64,000 bases of DNA from Pollenia angustigena (taxonomy: Eukaryota; Arthropoda; Insecta; Diptera; Polleniidae): NCBI GenBank assembly GCA_930367215.1, contig OV884059.1, positions 229,089,803 to 229,153,802 of the forward strand, read 5' to 3'. Below, piece by piece: positions 33,850-45,880 of the stretch (its first letter is position 1; each line of letters opens with the position of its first letter). The notes beneath the pieces are model-generated. The model was not told the DNA's origin. It searched no databases and saw nothing but the letters and a program-made list of their open reading frames with translations. The translations under genes were made by a program, and so were the position numbers.

Positions 33850-34134
33850 TTAAAATGAAGATCACTGAAAACCTTCTTTGTTTGTATGAAAAAATATTTT
33901 CTAAACAAACACATTTTGTATATGCGACGAAACAAATAATTAAAAACACAAAAAAAAATATGTTATAATACTACAAAATATTGAAAATTTTTTTACTTCG
34001 GTTAATCGGTTAATCGACTTAAATCAACCGGTTTAATCGTTAATCAAAAAAAGCCAATTTGGAATTAACCGATCAGTTAATCGGGTAGTAAATAATCGGT
34101 TAACCGGTTGACGGTTAACCGAATGAATACCCTA

Positions 34135-35355
34135 ATGTATATGTACTGCATTCACTTTAGTTAAAGTATTGGTATTCTTGACACATAATTTGTATTCATA
34201 TATAATCGTAGATAAAATTAAGCTGTGGCGAACAGTGTTGGACTGAAAAATAGCTACCGTTAAATTTAAAATATAAGAAATTATTGTTTAATAATTAATT
34301 GATCTTCTATTTACTAGAAATTACAGGATTCTACAATATAACACAGGTAGACGATGAAAGAGCTTTTAAACCATTCCAATTGATTCTTATGTTTTTTGGC
34401 ATGCTGAGCATGACTCTGCTTAAGTATCAATTTGACCCTTTTTCGACGGTCTTGATACCTTTTATGACCCTTTTTTTAAATTATACTTTCGTATCATTTT
34501 CCCCTATTTTATGACACTTTTTGGAGATAGTACGCACATATTGTTTTTTTTTTTTTTTGTCAACAATGCTGAACGTTAGTGCTGAAAAAATGTTTTCGAA
34601 ATAAGCGGAGATGGAGGAATAGACTTCAAGTGAAGATTTAATACCAAAATATAGAACGCAAATTTCTAAAAACTAGTTAGTGTTCGTAAAAAGTTTTGTG
34701 TTAAAAGATTTTTTACGACTTCTAAATTAGGTTTTCGATAGTTAAGTACAAATTAAAGTACGATTTTTCTAATAGCAAACATAACTCATATAAATATTTG
34801 TTATTTTTTATTTATTGAATAACTTATGGTGGTTTCTTTTCAAAAAAATGTGACATTTTATTTAAAAAATGCAATTAGGTGTTCGTTTCTTAAAAATGTG
34901 TTGCTCTCTTGAAGAGAAGCATACATATATTGTAAATGTACATACACCAAACAAGGTTTTGATACCATTTAAAGTCTTTTATATGTTTCACATTTCCATT
35001 GTATGTGTATATGCATTTGTTTATTTTAAACATATAAACATACATATGTATATTTGTATATGTATTTGGAAATATGTTGTATTGTAAGTTGTTTTATCGC
35101 AATTCCATAGATATACTGAAAAAATTACTAAAAAAAAGAGCAAAATTACCCGCACTCAATGTAACATACAAGCCGCCCATCACTGTCTTACAAATGTCAC
35201 GTAACAACGGCATGAAATTCTGTTTTATACAGATTGGTACGTTGCAACTACGGTGCATTGCATTTCGGTAAGCTTTTGTATTAGTTTTCATATAACAAAA
35301 AGCGAACAGCTGATGGATACAGTACAGGTACGGTACAGCAACGTTCGCCTGAGCC
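34135..35355. other. Unassigned DNA
   Basis: 34430-34520 has repeated gaccctttt phrases like those at 36200-36280. The phrase cagtgttggactg at 34231 is hAT-end-like but lacks a matching partner with a duplication. No coding region was recognised. Confidence 0.3.
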
Positions 35356-35359
35356 TTTA

Positions 35360-35655
35360 GTTTCAACTTAAGTTTCCATTGTTATATTTTAGCAAGGTGG
35401 CCACAATATCACAAGAATACAACAACAACAGGCAAAGCATTAACAGTCAGCTGTTTTTTCAGACCACCTTGTAAATAAATACACTTTTTTATATTTTTTT
35501 TTTTTATTTTATTTAGTAGAGCTACCATACTTTTATCTTAATTAGATAAGACTTTTCAAATAAAACTCAAAAAACCAATCTGTTTAAAATACGATTTAAG
35601 TTTGTTATGAAAATTAACTTAATATTGATTTAAATACTATCCTGAAAATTGGGCA
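35360..35655 (-). mobile_element. PIF-like repeat, TGCCCAATTTTCAGG family, truncated
   Basis: It is the reverse complement of 49562-49860: the end TGCCCAATTTTCAGGATAG lies at 35655 followed by TAA, and internal phrases aaacttaaatcgtatttaaa and aaaaacagctgactgttaat are shared. Its other terminus is missing, so it is truncated. Confidence 0.65.
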
Positions 35656-35659
35656 TAAG

Positions 35660-36170
35660 AGTGCCCTCTAAAATAGGCGACTTCGGTTTATGTATGGGGC
35701 CATTTTTAAAACGGCGAGGATTGCCTCAAAGAGCAAGAAAGCTTCGGAAAAATTCAAAAACTCGAAAAAGTTTGCAAAAATAGTGCCATCAAATTGATTA
35801 AAACTGACAGTAATAAAAAAAAAAATTCAGTAAAAATTGCTGAAATTCGCAAATATTTGGTAACAGTGGTAAGCTTTAAAGCACCACAAAACTTGCAGGA
35901 AAAAATTCGCGAACGATTGCAAAATTGGAAACAAAAGCTTTAATTTATTTGAAATCGCTAAATCGGTAAAAAAAAAAATAAAATTTCAGAATATAACATT
36001 AAAAAAAATGATCTATAATGATAATGATGAAGAACAAACTTTTTGTCAAGTGTTAAAAACAGGAAAGGGCATTCCATTAACAAATTAAGTTTTTTAAGCA
36101 CTGTCTACCTGAAATAAATATTTTTTGTTTGTTTATAAAAAAAACTTGGTCTTATTATATATACATATTA
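35660..36170. other. Unassigned, possibly decayed transposase DNA
   Basis: Frames here give short charged peptides (for example KRRGLPQRARKLRKNSKTRK and EKIRERLQNWKQK) without a nameable domain. Possibly a decayed DNA-transposon ORF. Confidence 0.25.
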
Positions 36171-36179
36171 AAAAAAATG

Positions 36180-36297
36180 GGAAATACTGCTTTTAAGAAT
36201 CTTGACCCTTTTTTTATTGAAATACACTTTTTTTTACCCCTTTTTCTGGAAAATCCCCTTTTTGTGACCCTTTTCGAAAATTTCCACCGGTAGCCCT
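36180..36297. mobile_element. Possible hAT end with gaccctttt repeats
   Basis: The sequence ends ccaccggtagccctg, whose inverted reading CAGGGCTACCGGTGG fits a hAT terminus. It is preceded by repeated gaccctttt/acccctttt motifs. The matching left end and duplication were not found. Confidence 0.4.
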
Positions 36298-36664
36298 GGT
36301 TTTCAGCATTATTAAAACCATAATAAAGTTGAAATGGTTTAAAAAAACTATTCAAAAAATTTCTGCCTGTGTAATTTGTTCAGAAGGTGGATTTAATTTA
36401 AATCCAAATAGCATTGGTGGGAAAAATACGTACTACGATGTGTAAGATTGTTTGCATAAACCGCATCAGATTTTCTTATAAACAAAGCAGCAAATGAGAA
36501 ACAGAGAGCAAATACAATGACTCTTTTAGTGTACGTATAAAACAAAAAAACAAGTAAAAAAGTATAGTCGGTCAAGCCCATATCAAGACCATATGGTAAC
36601 GTACACTACAGTATTTATAAAAAAATGTTCAAGAGTGCAGACTATTTGGAACCAATGGGCAGTA

Positions 36665-36882
36665 AATGTGTTCTTATTTGTAAAGCCAAATTTGAAAGTT
36701 CCGTTTTTATTAAACCTACTTCAATGTATCTCTATACAAATAAATAGATTAACATGATTAAATTGAAGTCGTTTCCGGTTCACTTAATTTTATAGGATTC
36801 GCTCCAAATTTAACTTCTTTTCCTTTTTTATATAAAAGAACAAAACACTTTTACATTTTGGCCACACAAATAAGAACACCTT
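36665..36882. mobile_element. Tc1-like MITE, gtgttcttatttgt TIR
   Basis: The ends AATGTGTTCTTATTTGTAAA and AAGGTGTTCTTATTTGTGTG, both continuing gccaaa, have TA flanks (36663-36664, 36883-36884). 218 bp, non-coding. Confidence 0.75.
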
Positions 36883-37059
36883 TAATGGGCAGCCATGCAC
36901 CCGCAAGAACAAAATCATGTTAATGAGGTTAAGATTCATGTAAAAGTACTTTGTGCCGAATAGTATTTAGATATCTTCATCTTTTTGGGATTCGTTTGCC
37001 TTTAAGTTTAATTTGGAGCTACCCACACAATATTTTATAATGACATAGAAACAATCGTA

Positions 37060-37922
37060 AAAGTAATTGTCACCGATTTTTATGTAAAAACTAAAATTTA
37101 TAAAAAAAACTTAAATTTGAAGAAGCTGTAGCCGCTGTACAGGAAAGCATTGAAGATGATCCTCATAAATCAATCCGTTCTCAGCAACTGGAGTTGTGTC
37201 CTTCCACTTAATGGAAGATTTTACGAAAGGATTTTGGCTTAAAAGCTTTCAAGATTCAATTTATGCAGGAATTATAGCCAAACGAACCACTTAACCACAA
37301 ATTATATTGATTTTTAATTTCCATTAAAAATTTGATTTTACAAAGAAGCCCATTTCTGGTAAATAAGCAGAATTGTCGCATTTTAAGTGAGGAGGATCCA
37401 TAAGCTTTTGTCGAAACAACATAACATCCATAGAAAATTACTGTGTGATGCGCTTTAAGGGCTAGCGGAGTCATTGGCTCATATGTCTTCAAAAACGATG
37501 ATGGTCAGAATGTTACTGTCATTGGTGAATGGTATAGCAACATGATTCGAAATTGTTTGTACCTTAACGGAGCCACATGTCACACAGCGGGCGCTAAAAT
37601 TGTTTTACTCAAAGAAACTTTTGATGAAAAAATAATTTCACGTAATGGCCCAATTAATTGGCCACCAAGATCGTGTGATTTAGCACCATATGTTAAGTCA
37701 CTTGTCTACGTCGATAAACCACAAATAACAACTGGAAATCAACATGCGAGTTATCGGCGAAATACGGCCGCAAATGCTGCGAAAAGTTGTTGAAAATTGA
37801 TCCAGATTGCGCCTTTTACGCGCCAGCCACTTTTTTTAAATAAAGCTCGGTTTGATGTTAAAAATATATTTCCTTGTTTTACTATGATTTAAACTTGTGT
37901 CACTCTATAAAAAAACACCCTT
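37060..37922 (+). pseudogene. Mariner-family transposase relic
   Basis: Pieces in order are ESIEDDPHKSIRSQQLEL, WKILRKDFGLKAFKIQ, NKQNCRILSEEDP, ASGVIGSYVFKNDDGQNVTV, LNGATCHTAGAKIVLLKET, and NWPPRSCDLAPY. This is the mid and C-terminal order of an IS630-Tc1-mariner transposase. The second catalytic aspartate (D of DGATCHT in the sister copy) is N here, and several stops and shifts break the frame. The 3' TIR (gtcactctataaaaaaacac then cctt) ends at 37922 next to TA and matches the TIR of 30687-31732. The 5' TIR was not found. Confidence 0.8.
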
Positions 37923-38249
37923 TATAAGTTTAGACCGAACTCAATCTGAATACCAAAATTGTTATATAGTCAATGGGCAGAAACAAGGCCCATTGAAAAG
38001 GTCTGCGCAAGAAGCCTGATGATCATTGTTTATGTTCTTTTTAGTTGTCAAAAGTTGTTTACATTTTGCTTACATGTGCATGTATACGTTTGTTTACGTT
38101 TATGGTGTGCCACACATACACGTTTTTTCCTTTTGTTTTGTATATGTGGTAGTAAATTTTTGACAACTAAAAAGAATCGTTTTTTGTTTTTGTACAAGTA
38201 AGCAGACCTGATAGATGGGCCTTGGGCAGAAAGACTATATTCCGTAAAG

Positions 38250-38515
38250 AAGCTTGTATGGCGGCTATGTAAAATTATAGACCGATTCTCATAACAGGCT
38301 TCGCTCGTCCTTGTGACAGTTAGAAACTATGTAACAAAGTGCATCGCATTGTCTTTAAAATTGCAACCTGTACAGCCTGCCAGCCGGACGGACAGATATC
38401 GCTTGATCGATTCAAGAAGTAATTCTATGTCGTTCGATATACTAGGGCCATTATTTTAAGGTGTTTCAAAACGCGTAATACCCTCTCCACTATTGTAGTT
38501 CTTGTTAAACGCAGC
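38250..38515 (-). repeat. Dispersed taatacc / gtccgtccggctgg repeat
   Basis: Read on the minus strand it runs gagagggtattacgcgtttt, then tatcgaacgacatagaatta, then tctgtccgtccggctggcag, parallel to 4292-4480. Non-coding dispersed repeat. Confidence 0.5.
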
Positions 38516-38519
38516 ACCT

Positions 38520-38980
38520 TACACCACCAAGTTTCTAACTCACTTTGCCAAAAAATAATGAGCCTGATTGTTGGTTTAATACACATTTTTTAATTTAAGC
38601 GGCAAATAATATTGAACATCAATATTTTATACATTACAAAAGGAATGACAAGCATATAAATAACCTTTCCATCAATAATTGATAAATCAGAAGAGTATTT
38701 TATATAATACGGACTAAATAATTTGATCTTAACAGGAAATATTTATGGAAAGGAATTACAGCAAACGTCTTAATCTGACTTAAAATTTTTCGATTTATAC
38801 AGTTCAATTTAAATTGAAAGCATTTAATATTGGCACAAGGGCATTTAAAATCGTATGAATAATTTACAATGCCAAATAATTTTATTAAATGTACTTTACA
38901 AGAAATTCTATATCAACACCCATTACTGTTATTATAAACAGTTTTCCCTTTTGTAACGCAATTGACAATAAAATTATTTG
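38520..38980. other. AT-rich DNA, nothing recognised
   Basis: No ORF or repeat boundary was seen before the hAT target site at 38982. Confidence 0.35.
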
Positions 38981-38989
38981 GCTGTATAC

Positions 38990-40131
38990 TAGGGTGTTCA
39001 ATAAATCGGGTTTTATTTTTGTTCCATTAAACGATTAATCGATATTTGGCATTTTTTACTTAATCGATTAAACGAATACAATTTTAAAATTAATCGATTA
39101 ATCGAATAATTCTTAATCAAGAAATTTAATAAATTACGAGATTTGTTTTCAATAATTTTAGAAAAAATTAGTTATTGAGTAAATAAACCTTCCTTTTTAA
39201 ATAAAACTTGTCAATGTAGCTCCAAATTGTTGCTTCATTTTCAGGCACTTACATTTAAGAGGGTCCATATAACTTTGGATTTTTTTGAAACTATTCACGG
39301 ACATTTCATCCTCTATGCCTCTATCCGATATGCTTCTTCAAATTTCCTCTAGAGAAACGCATGAACTATTTTGTTAAAAAATACGGGCGTGTTCTAGAAA
39401 TCGAAATGAAGTGGATTTCAAATCGAGCAAAATTTAAAACGACCCTGATGAAAGTTCCTAAAAATATTCCATTTTATCTACTTCATTCTTTAAGTATCTT
39501 TTATTTTTGCAAGAACAAAACTTAAAACCACGAAAATCTACGGCCAGTTTGTAAATGATTGAATTTAAATTATCGTTTGATTTCAATTTCACTTCATTTC
39601 GATTTCAAGAACATACCCGATACATTTATATAAATCTTTGAGTTAACATACCTACTTTTTAATTCAAGTTGCTTTTATTCGACCTTTTTTATATGTATAA
39701 ATGAAAATGCTTTTATTTTAAGCTCGAGGCCAGTATTGAAAATAAATTTTATTTTAATTTATGCCGATATTTCAATACTCTTTGAGTATCATCTTCAGGG
39801 CTTGTAAATAAATAATAATTTGTATTAAACACGGACTTTAAAACAAAATATTTTTACTGTTTCTTTCTCTGCATCGTCTGTTATTCAACACAGTTGAAAG
39901 CAAAAACAAAATCATAAATATTTTGTAATTTTGTTGTTGCTTTCTACAAAAATTCATGTACCGTTTTATATAATAAAACTTTATAAAAATTATACATTTA
40001 ACAGAAATATTATATATTATTATCATTCGATTAATCAGTGAAAATTATTCGAATAATCCTTTAATCGAAATAAGCAATTTCAAATTATTCGAACAATTAA
40101 TCGAACAATAATTAGTCGATTGAACAACCTA
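38990..40131. mobile_element. hAT-type element, TAGGGTGTTCAAT ends
   Basis: The ends TAGGGTGTTCAATAAATCGG and TAGGTTGTTCAATCGACTAA (inward) are flanked by a perfect 8-bp duplication ctgtatac (38982-38989, 40132-40139). Repeated attaatcgatta / cgaataat motifs occupy the subterminal zones. 1142 bp, no transposase recognised. It resembles 32219-34134 in design and terminal sequence. Confidence 0.85.
39765..39802 (-). ncRNA. Candidate hammerhead-ribozyme-like core
   Basis: On the minus strand the sequence reads ctgaaga, then gatactcaaagagtat (a 6-bp stem atactc/gagtat with loop aaa), then tgaaa. CTGANGA - helix II - GAAA is the conserved hammerhead core, and similar motifs are known in Penelope-like retroelements. 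Helices I and III were not convincingly paired, so activity is doubtful. It sits in the interior of the hAT-type element. Confidence 0.35.
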
Positions 40132-40139
40132 CTGTATAC

Positions 40140-40725
40140 TGTATGAGTTTTCTGCTGGGTAATAAATTAGAAATTACTTATTTGTTGTAGACATAAAGTT
40201 AATATTTTAAGCCGAAAACTTCGATATCCATTTATTAAATTTTAGCCGGCGAAATACACAATATAAAAGAGAAACCTGTTAAGAAAAACTGTCACACCAA
40301 TATTTTTATTTTTTTTTTTAGGTTTAACAGCAATTCTCCTATTGACTTACTTACACATTTCTCTGACATTCAACACATACTTTTTTTATTTTATTAATGT
40401 TTTTTATAAACCGGCATGTCATTAACACACGCATTTTAACTACACAAGTAGTCTTTATGAAAAACTTACTATTTCGTGTTTGTCCATCCATCCCAGTGTT
40501 ACGTTACGTGGTATGAGAGCCCAGTATACGAACTTATCGTTGTTGTACGTGTTAATGGCATTTTAGTATGTAAAATGTACCGTGAGTATTATATAAAAAT
40601 CGTTTCTTTCTTTCATTTATTTTTTGGTAGCAATTACAAATTCAGTGATTATGGTCAGTTTACTGAAAAATATAAAATATATTTTATTTGTTGCTGTGTG
40701 ATAAAAAAATACATGAACTTAACTT
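40140..40725. other. AT-rich DNA, nothing recognised
   Basis: No gene or repeat end was supported in this stretch. Confidence 0.35.
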
Positions 40726-41258
40726 ACTTAAGGCTATTTCACACTATCACACAAGTTTTACGTACACGATAATGCATTAAAAGATAGAAACGTAATGAGT
40801 TTTTTTGCGACTGTCAAAAAATCTTATTCAACATATCAGCTTGTATTCACACAATCTGACATGAACATGGTTTAATTACAATGCAATCCTGATTAAATAA
40901 AAAGTATTAAAGAAACGATGAAGTCGCATGGGATGTACATTTTTTCGTAATACTTGTCATTTTTATAACACAATGTATTCACTAAAGCTCTGCACGAAAG
41001 CATTTGTTTCTTTTCACAGTTCTCCACACCAAGTTATTATTGTGTCAAATACTGTGTTTTTTTAAATCAGTTCGAATGATACATTACGAAAAACCAAATC
41101 AATGTTTAAACAGTAGTTGGTTTCAAACAACTCGGTGTTAAGCAGTAGTTTGATTTAAACAAATCAACTCAATGTATAATGTGATGCATACGAAAACACA
41201 AAACACAACAATTGTAAGTCTATAACACAGTTATGTACGATCAATTTTCAATACACAC

Positions 41259-41613
41259 GCTGCAAAAAAATTGGACCACCTGATTCATTTTGATAAAATG
41301 GACTACTCCATGGACCGGTCCGATGTAATGCAAGCATGGACCATGTCATTGTTAAAAAGTGTTTGTAGTGAGACGACATCTCTTCGTTTTTGAACGACTT
41401 CAAAACTAATCCTCTTGTATATACCATGGAGTAGTTTTAAAACTACCCCATAGTAGTCCAAAGGTTGGTTATATGGTCCTGATCTAGGACATCGTAATGT
41501 TAAATAGACCATGTTTTTTCCATACGTTTGGGTTACTTTTGGACTAGTCCTGGTCCCTTGTGGGCTTCTCTTTACACGCGTCACAGGACAGGACAGGTCC
41601 TATTTATTGCAGG
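41259..41613. mobile_element. MITE, CCCTGCAAATAATA family, copy 1 (eroded ends)
   Basis: It contains ttggaccacctgattcattt, ctactccatggaccggtccg, aatgcaagcatggaccatgt and the right end ggtcctatttattgcagg, all shared with 54563-54936 and 61550-61921. Non-coding, partly palindromic. Confidence 0.75.
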
Positions 41614-41695
41614 AAAGATATTGACAACGGAGAGGAAGTTTACACAATCAAAATGCCCGTAGTTTTTTTGTCTTGTTGTATTGTTGAAGAAGTAA

Positions 41696-42036
41696 AGGCT
41701 AGATTACACTATCTCACAAGTCTTACGTACTCCATAATACTTTGTGAGATAGACATCTAATGAGTTTTGTCGCGACTGTCAAAAAATCTTATTTAACATG
41801 ACAGTTTGTGTTCACACCATAACACTCACACATAAAATAAAATGCAACCCTGATCTAATGAAAAGTATTATTGTTAAGAAATTTTTCAAAAAACAATGAA
41901 GGCGTATGGGATGTCAAACTTTTTTTCATAATACTTATTATTTTCGTGACACATTGCAGTCACACTATCACACTTTGTCATATTACTTGAGTTTTTGACA
42001 TGTATTCATACAAAGTATAATAGTGTAAACTAGCCT
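41696..42036. mobile_element. PIF/Harbinger-like MITE, AGGCTAGWTTACACTAT
   Basis: TIRs AGGCTAGATTACACTATCTC and AGGCTAGTTTACACTATTAT have TAA flanks (41693-41695, 42037-42039). 341 bp. Its left part closely matches the termini of the 40731-44459 element. A further rearranged fragment is near 42310-42410. Confidence 0.8.
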
Positions 42037-43169
42037 TAAGCAGTTACTGTTGTTTGGCGCGATTGGTGTAATTTGGTATAGTTAGTGTGATTTGTTTGAT
42101 TCGTTGTTGTGTGGAGTATATTCCGTGCTCTTTACACTTCGTTTTTGGTCGTTTATAACAAACTAATTAAAATTCATTTGCATTTGTGTGTTTATATTTT
42201 TATTTGTGCTTTATGTGTTTTTCACAACATATTATTTGATTCGTAAGCAAAGAGCAATCGACAATCAGCATTTAAAAAACAAACGAATGTCTCGAAACGG
42301 CATTCGTGCAGGGCTTTAGTATTCACACTATCAATTTTTGCAAAAGAGTATTATGTACTTGAGATTTTGCAATATATTAAAACAAAGTAAAATAGTGTTA
42401 AGTAGTCTTTAATATTACAAATCAGAGATGTCGCTCTTTGAGGTTAAAGTTAGAACCGCGCTTGGATTTATTCTTTAAAATTTAGATTTTCAGTTATTAG
42501 TCCAATCAGATATTTTTTTAAACAAAATCAAAGTTGAAATTCAAAATCATTCAAAGAAGACTGTGAAATAAGATTTTTGAGGTTCGACTTAATCTGACCC
42601 TCCATCCGTACATGGTTTCCCATTTAGGCCAAAGAATATTTACACACAGAATTTTTTTTATCTACAAGTATTTGTTGAATTTTAAATGTTTCACATACAC
42701 GTTTTTATTTCCCCCTTTTTTTGTGTGTTAATACGAGTATTTCAGAAAAAGAAAAAAAAATAAACAGTGAAATAAACAGGAAATGTATATTTATTTTACG
42801 AAATTAACTTCTTTTAAATGGCGACAAAAGTTTAAATTATATTAAAAAGTTTGTACAAAATGTATGTATGTGCTAAGCATATTCATGTGTGATAGTGTGA
42901 CTACAAACCAGTGTTGCCAAAAGATTTTTTGAAAAATACCTACGCATACTAAAAAAAAAATCCGATTTTCCCTACACTTTGCAAAAATTTTCCCTACAAA
43001 AATCCCTACGCGTTTTAGTCATAAAACTCTAAAAAAAAAACAATAGTTATAAAAAACTAATTTCATTCGCATATGTCTAACCACAAAAATAAGTAATAAA
43101 ACCTAAAAAATATTTATGTACTTTTAATTAAATTCAATGAAAAAAATTAAAGAGGTTTTAAAAAAAATA

Positions 43170-43295
43170 TGTACCCCCGTATCCATAGACATTTATTAAG
43201 TTTAACAAACGTTATGTAAGTAAAATTTTCATAGATAAATTGTTTTGTAAGCCTTTATTAAAATAAAATTATTTTTATATATACGGCAGGTAATC
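43170..43295. mobile_element. Short MITE, gccgtattcat family, copy 3
   Basis: It begins acccccgtatccatagacat and ends atatatacggcaggtaat, the inverted arrangement of 23571-23672. Internal sequence is more diverged. About 125 bp. Confidence 0.45.
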
Positions 43296-44034
43296 TTTAC
43301 ATGATCACTATAATTTAATTCAGGTACCATAGCTACAGGTTACATGATTTATAAAAAATCGGTCATGTCATGGAAATCAAAGTCACGAAAATGAAATCGA
43401 AAAAATTTTGAAAACTCTCCTATTGTCAACGTTCAAAAAAAAAAAAATTTCCTTTTATATACCTGAACTACTTTTGAATTTAGGAAAAGCTGCATTCATT
43501 TTTACAATTTTGATTTCCATGACATGGCCGAATAAATGTATTCCTTTTGAATTGAATTTTCTAAAGTGACCATTAGTATATTCGAAATTAATGCAACATT
43601 GTTTTGCGACAATTATCTTATAATACAAATTAAAGAATGGAATGGGATTGAAGAAGTGGGCGTGGTAGCTCCCGTACAAAAAATATCAAAAATTGTATAA
43701 AAGCCTGATTTTTTGGTTTTTCCTTATATATCTTATATATCAAAACATCGGATATATTATATTATTATATATTATATATCAAAACATCGGAAATCTTTAG
43801 TGTAAAATATTTTCTGAAAAACTCGGAAAAATCGGTTCAGATACGAAAAAGTTATGACCAAAATAATTTTTTTTATTTAAATACCCACTATCGGGAACCA
43901 TAAATCATTTCGAGTCCAAGATTTATAACCCAACTCACTGGCAAAATAAACACGGCGGTATAAAAATCTGTCAAATCGGTTAAAAAATGATTGAGTTATA
44001 ATCAAAATACTGAAATCCCAAAAATTGCTCTTTT

Positions 44035-44150
44035 TATACCCTTCACCTCAGGTGGAAAAGGGAATATATACGTTTGTCCTACCGTTTGTAATTTCTACAA
44101 TATTGCTCTAAGACCCCAATAAAGTATTTATATTCTGGGTCCTTATGGAA
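44035..44150 (+). repeat. Dispersed tatacccttcac / gtttgtcctaccg repeat
   Basis: It reads tttatacccttcacctcagg, then cgtttgtcctaccgtttgta and atttctacaata, the same family as 5190-5330. Confidence 0.5.
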
Positions 44151-44754
44151 GAGAAATTGATTTAACCATTTCTTAAAATATTAAATCATTATTTTAATTT
44201 CATTTTTTGCATTTATTTCGTATACAATGCAATATCAGAAAAAATACCTACATTTTGGCGAACATAACAAATCTGTCCGATATTCCCTACGCTCCTATTT
44301 TAGTAGCAAAAAACCCTACATGTAGGGATTTTCCCCTACTTTTGGCAACACTGCTACAAAATGTAATGTTACATTAGATTTTTTGACAATCGCAACAAAA
44401 CTCTATCTTACAAAGAATTATGGAATACGTAAGGCTTGTGTGATAAAGTAAACTAGCCTTTAATAACTTCAGCCTTTTTAAGATTATACTAAGGCGAATT
44501 CATACGGGTGACCGAAAAGAGAGAGTTATACTATGAAAGTTAAGCTTCCAATTTTTTTGAAATTGAGTTTTTGATGCAATCTTGTTCTACATTCAAAAAG
44601 ACGTCACCTGACAAAATATTGTAGGCGAATTCCACTTCGTTGCTCCAAAAATTGAATGTATTTTTCATTTTGATATTGCAACCGATAGCAGAGAAAAGTA
44701 GACAAATGGCTCTCCTGTAAAATTTGGTTTTTGTAACATACGATAATTTCGCGC

Positions 44755-44893
44755 AAAGGTACCGTTACGATTTTATAGCAAGAACAATTTTATCGTAAGC
44801 GACAAATTTCATACTAAATTTATATGAAATAAAATAATAAAACTCTCTCCTGTAAAATTTTGTTTTTGGCGCTTACGTTATTTTCGCGGTTAG
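44755..44893 (+). mobile_element. MITE, TCGAGCC family, partial copy
   Basis: It carries the right half only: aaggtaccgttacgatttta, gtaagcgacaaatttcatac, and the end ttttcgcggttagggtgcga before tatg. It parallels 5010-5151. The left half is missing or diverged. Confidence 0.65.
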
Positions 44894-44894
44894 G

Positions 44895-45876
44895 GTGCGA
44901 TATGTAGTTACAGCTTTCAATAGTTTGCTTTTAACATTTCTTGATTTCTGTGAAACACCTTTCTTTGCCATTAATTATGAAGAAATAGATTCTTTAAATA
45001 CGCCTGCAAGTTGTTAAGCTGTTTTCTATCGCTACTACTTTGCGTACGCTTATGGCAAGAAAATCATATTTTCGAAAGAAGACCACTGCTACCTCGACTG
45101 TTTTATCAGTTAGCAAAATTGCTTTAAAGTTGGTTACACACTATCGATCATGATTGAAACTTTTTGCTTGCTCTATAGCACAGATTACTATTTTATTGTA
45201 AGATATATGTAGTGAAAGTGCCTTAAGTTTGAATATAACGGTATATCTGGAAAAGTCGAGCTGATAGAGAAAAATGATAAGATTAGATTTGAAATCAGCG
45301 ACCGCAAATTTTTTAATTTAATTACAGGCCGCAAAGTGACTGTTCCACAGTGTAATAGGTACTATTCATTGTTTTAATAATAACAATTTCTAAAGAAAAA
45401 TTGTATAAACTCTTAAAGCACTTGACGATTTATTTAGTTAACATGTTGTCTTCTATACAAATTAAAATTTTTGAATTTTACCAAGAAAAGCGGCGGAGTG
45501 CTGCTAGAATATTACATTATAACAATGTTAGAAATGTACCAGTAGAACTGTATTATTATTACCAACCCTGCTTCTAGTTTTTTTTCTTTGCATTTTAAAT
45601 GCATAAAAGATACAAACACTTTAATCAGCAGAAGGTTAGCTTTCAAGCCAGCAGGGCACTGTGCAACGTGTGTATGATAGTTTGTCCTTTTCGAACCAAA
45701 TTTCCTAATAATCATATTTCCAAGAAAGCAGCTCACAACAACTGTTCACTTTCGTTATTAAAAAAGAGAAAAGAAAATTTCCGGTAAAAAGATTTTTCGA
45801 ATATTGTCTAGGTTTTTTAAAAATGTTAATGAAGATTTGTTAATTTTTTGAGAAAAATACACGCGGGAAAAATATT
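44895..45876. other. Unassigned DNA
   Basis: No gene, terminal repeat or domain was recognised in either strand. Confidence 0.35.
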
Positions 45877-45880
45877 TTAA

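Larger units (their letters stand above)
32219..34134. mobile_element. hAT-type element, TAGGGTATTCATT ends
   Basis: Ends TAGGGTATTCATTTAATCG and TAGGGTATTCATTCGGTTAA (inward) are flanked by a perfect 8-bp duplication atgtatat (32211-32218, 34135-34142). Many cggttaatcg / cgattaa motifs occupy both subterminal zones. No transposase was recognised in 1916 bp. Two smaller elements (33296-33632, 33758-33849) are nested inside. The family is related to 38990-40131. The duplication lies in a tatg-rich stretch, so chance similarity is slightly more likely than usual. Confidence 0.8.
42909..44353. mobile_element. hAT-type element, CAGTGTTGCCAAAAG ends
   Basis: The left end CAGTGTTGCCAAAAG and right end CTTTTGGCAACACTG are perfect 15-bp inverted repeats. 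Flanks ctacaaac (42901-42908) and ctacaaaa (44354-44361) match at 7 of 8. CAGTGTTGCCA is a classic hAT terminus. Subterminal ccctac motifs recur on both sides. No transposase was recognised; a short MITE (43170-43295) and a dispersed repeat (44035-44150) lie inside. Confidence 0.85.
40731..44459. mobile_element. PIF/Harbinger-like composite with ~100-bp TIRs
   Basis: The left end AGGCTATTTCACACTATCAC and right end AGGCTAGTTTACTTTATCAC (inward) share about 100 bp, continuing acaag..ttacgta and gcgactgtcaaaaaatct. TTA flanks both (40728-40730, 44460-44462). The 3.7-kb interior contains a smaller relative (41696-42036), a MITE (41259-41613) and a hAT element (42909-44353). No PIF transposase was recognised, so this may be one element swollen by insertions or two adjacent copies. 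Confidence 0.55.

Noticed and set aside
34231..36297. One hAT element spanning cagtgttggactg to ggtagccctg
   Set aside because: The ends are only loosely alike and the 8-bp flanks (gtggcgaa, gttttcag) do not match.
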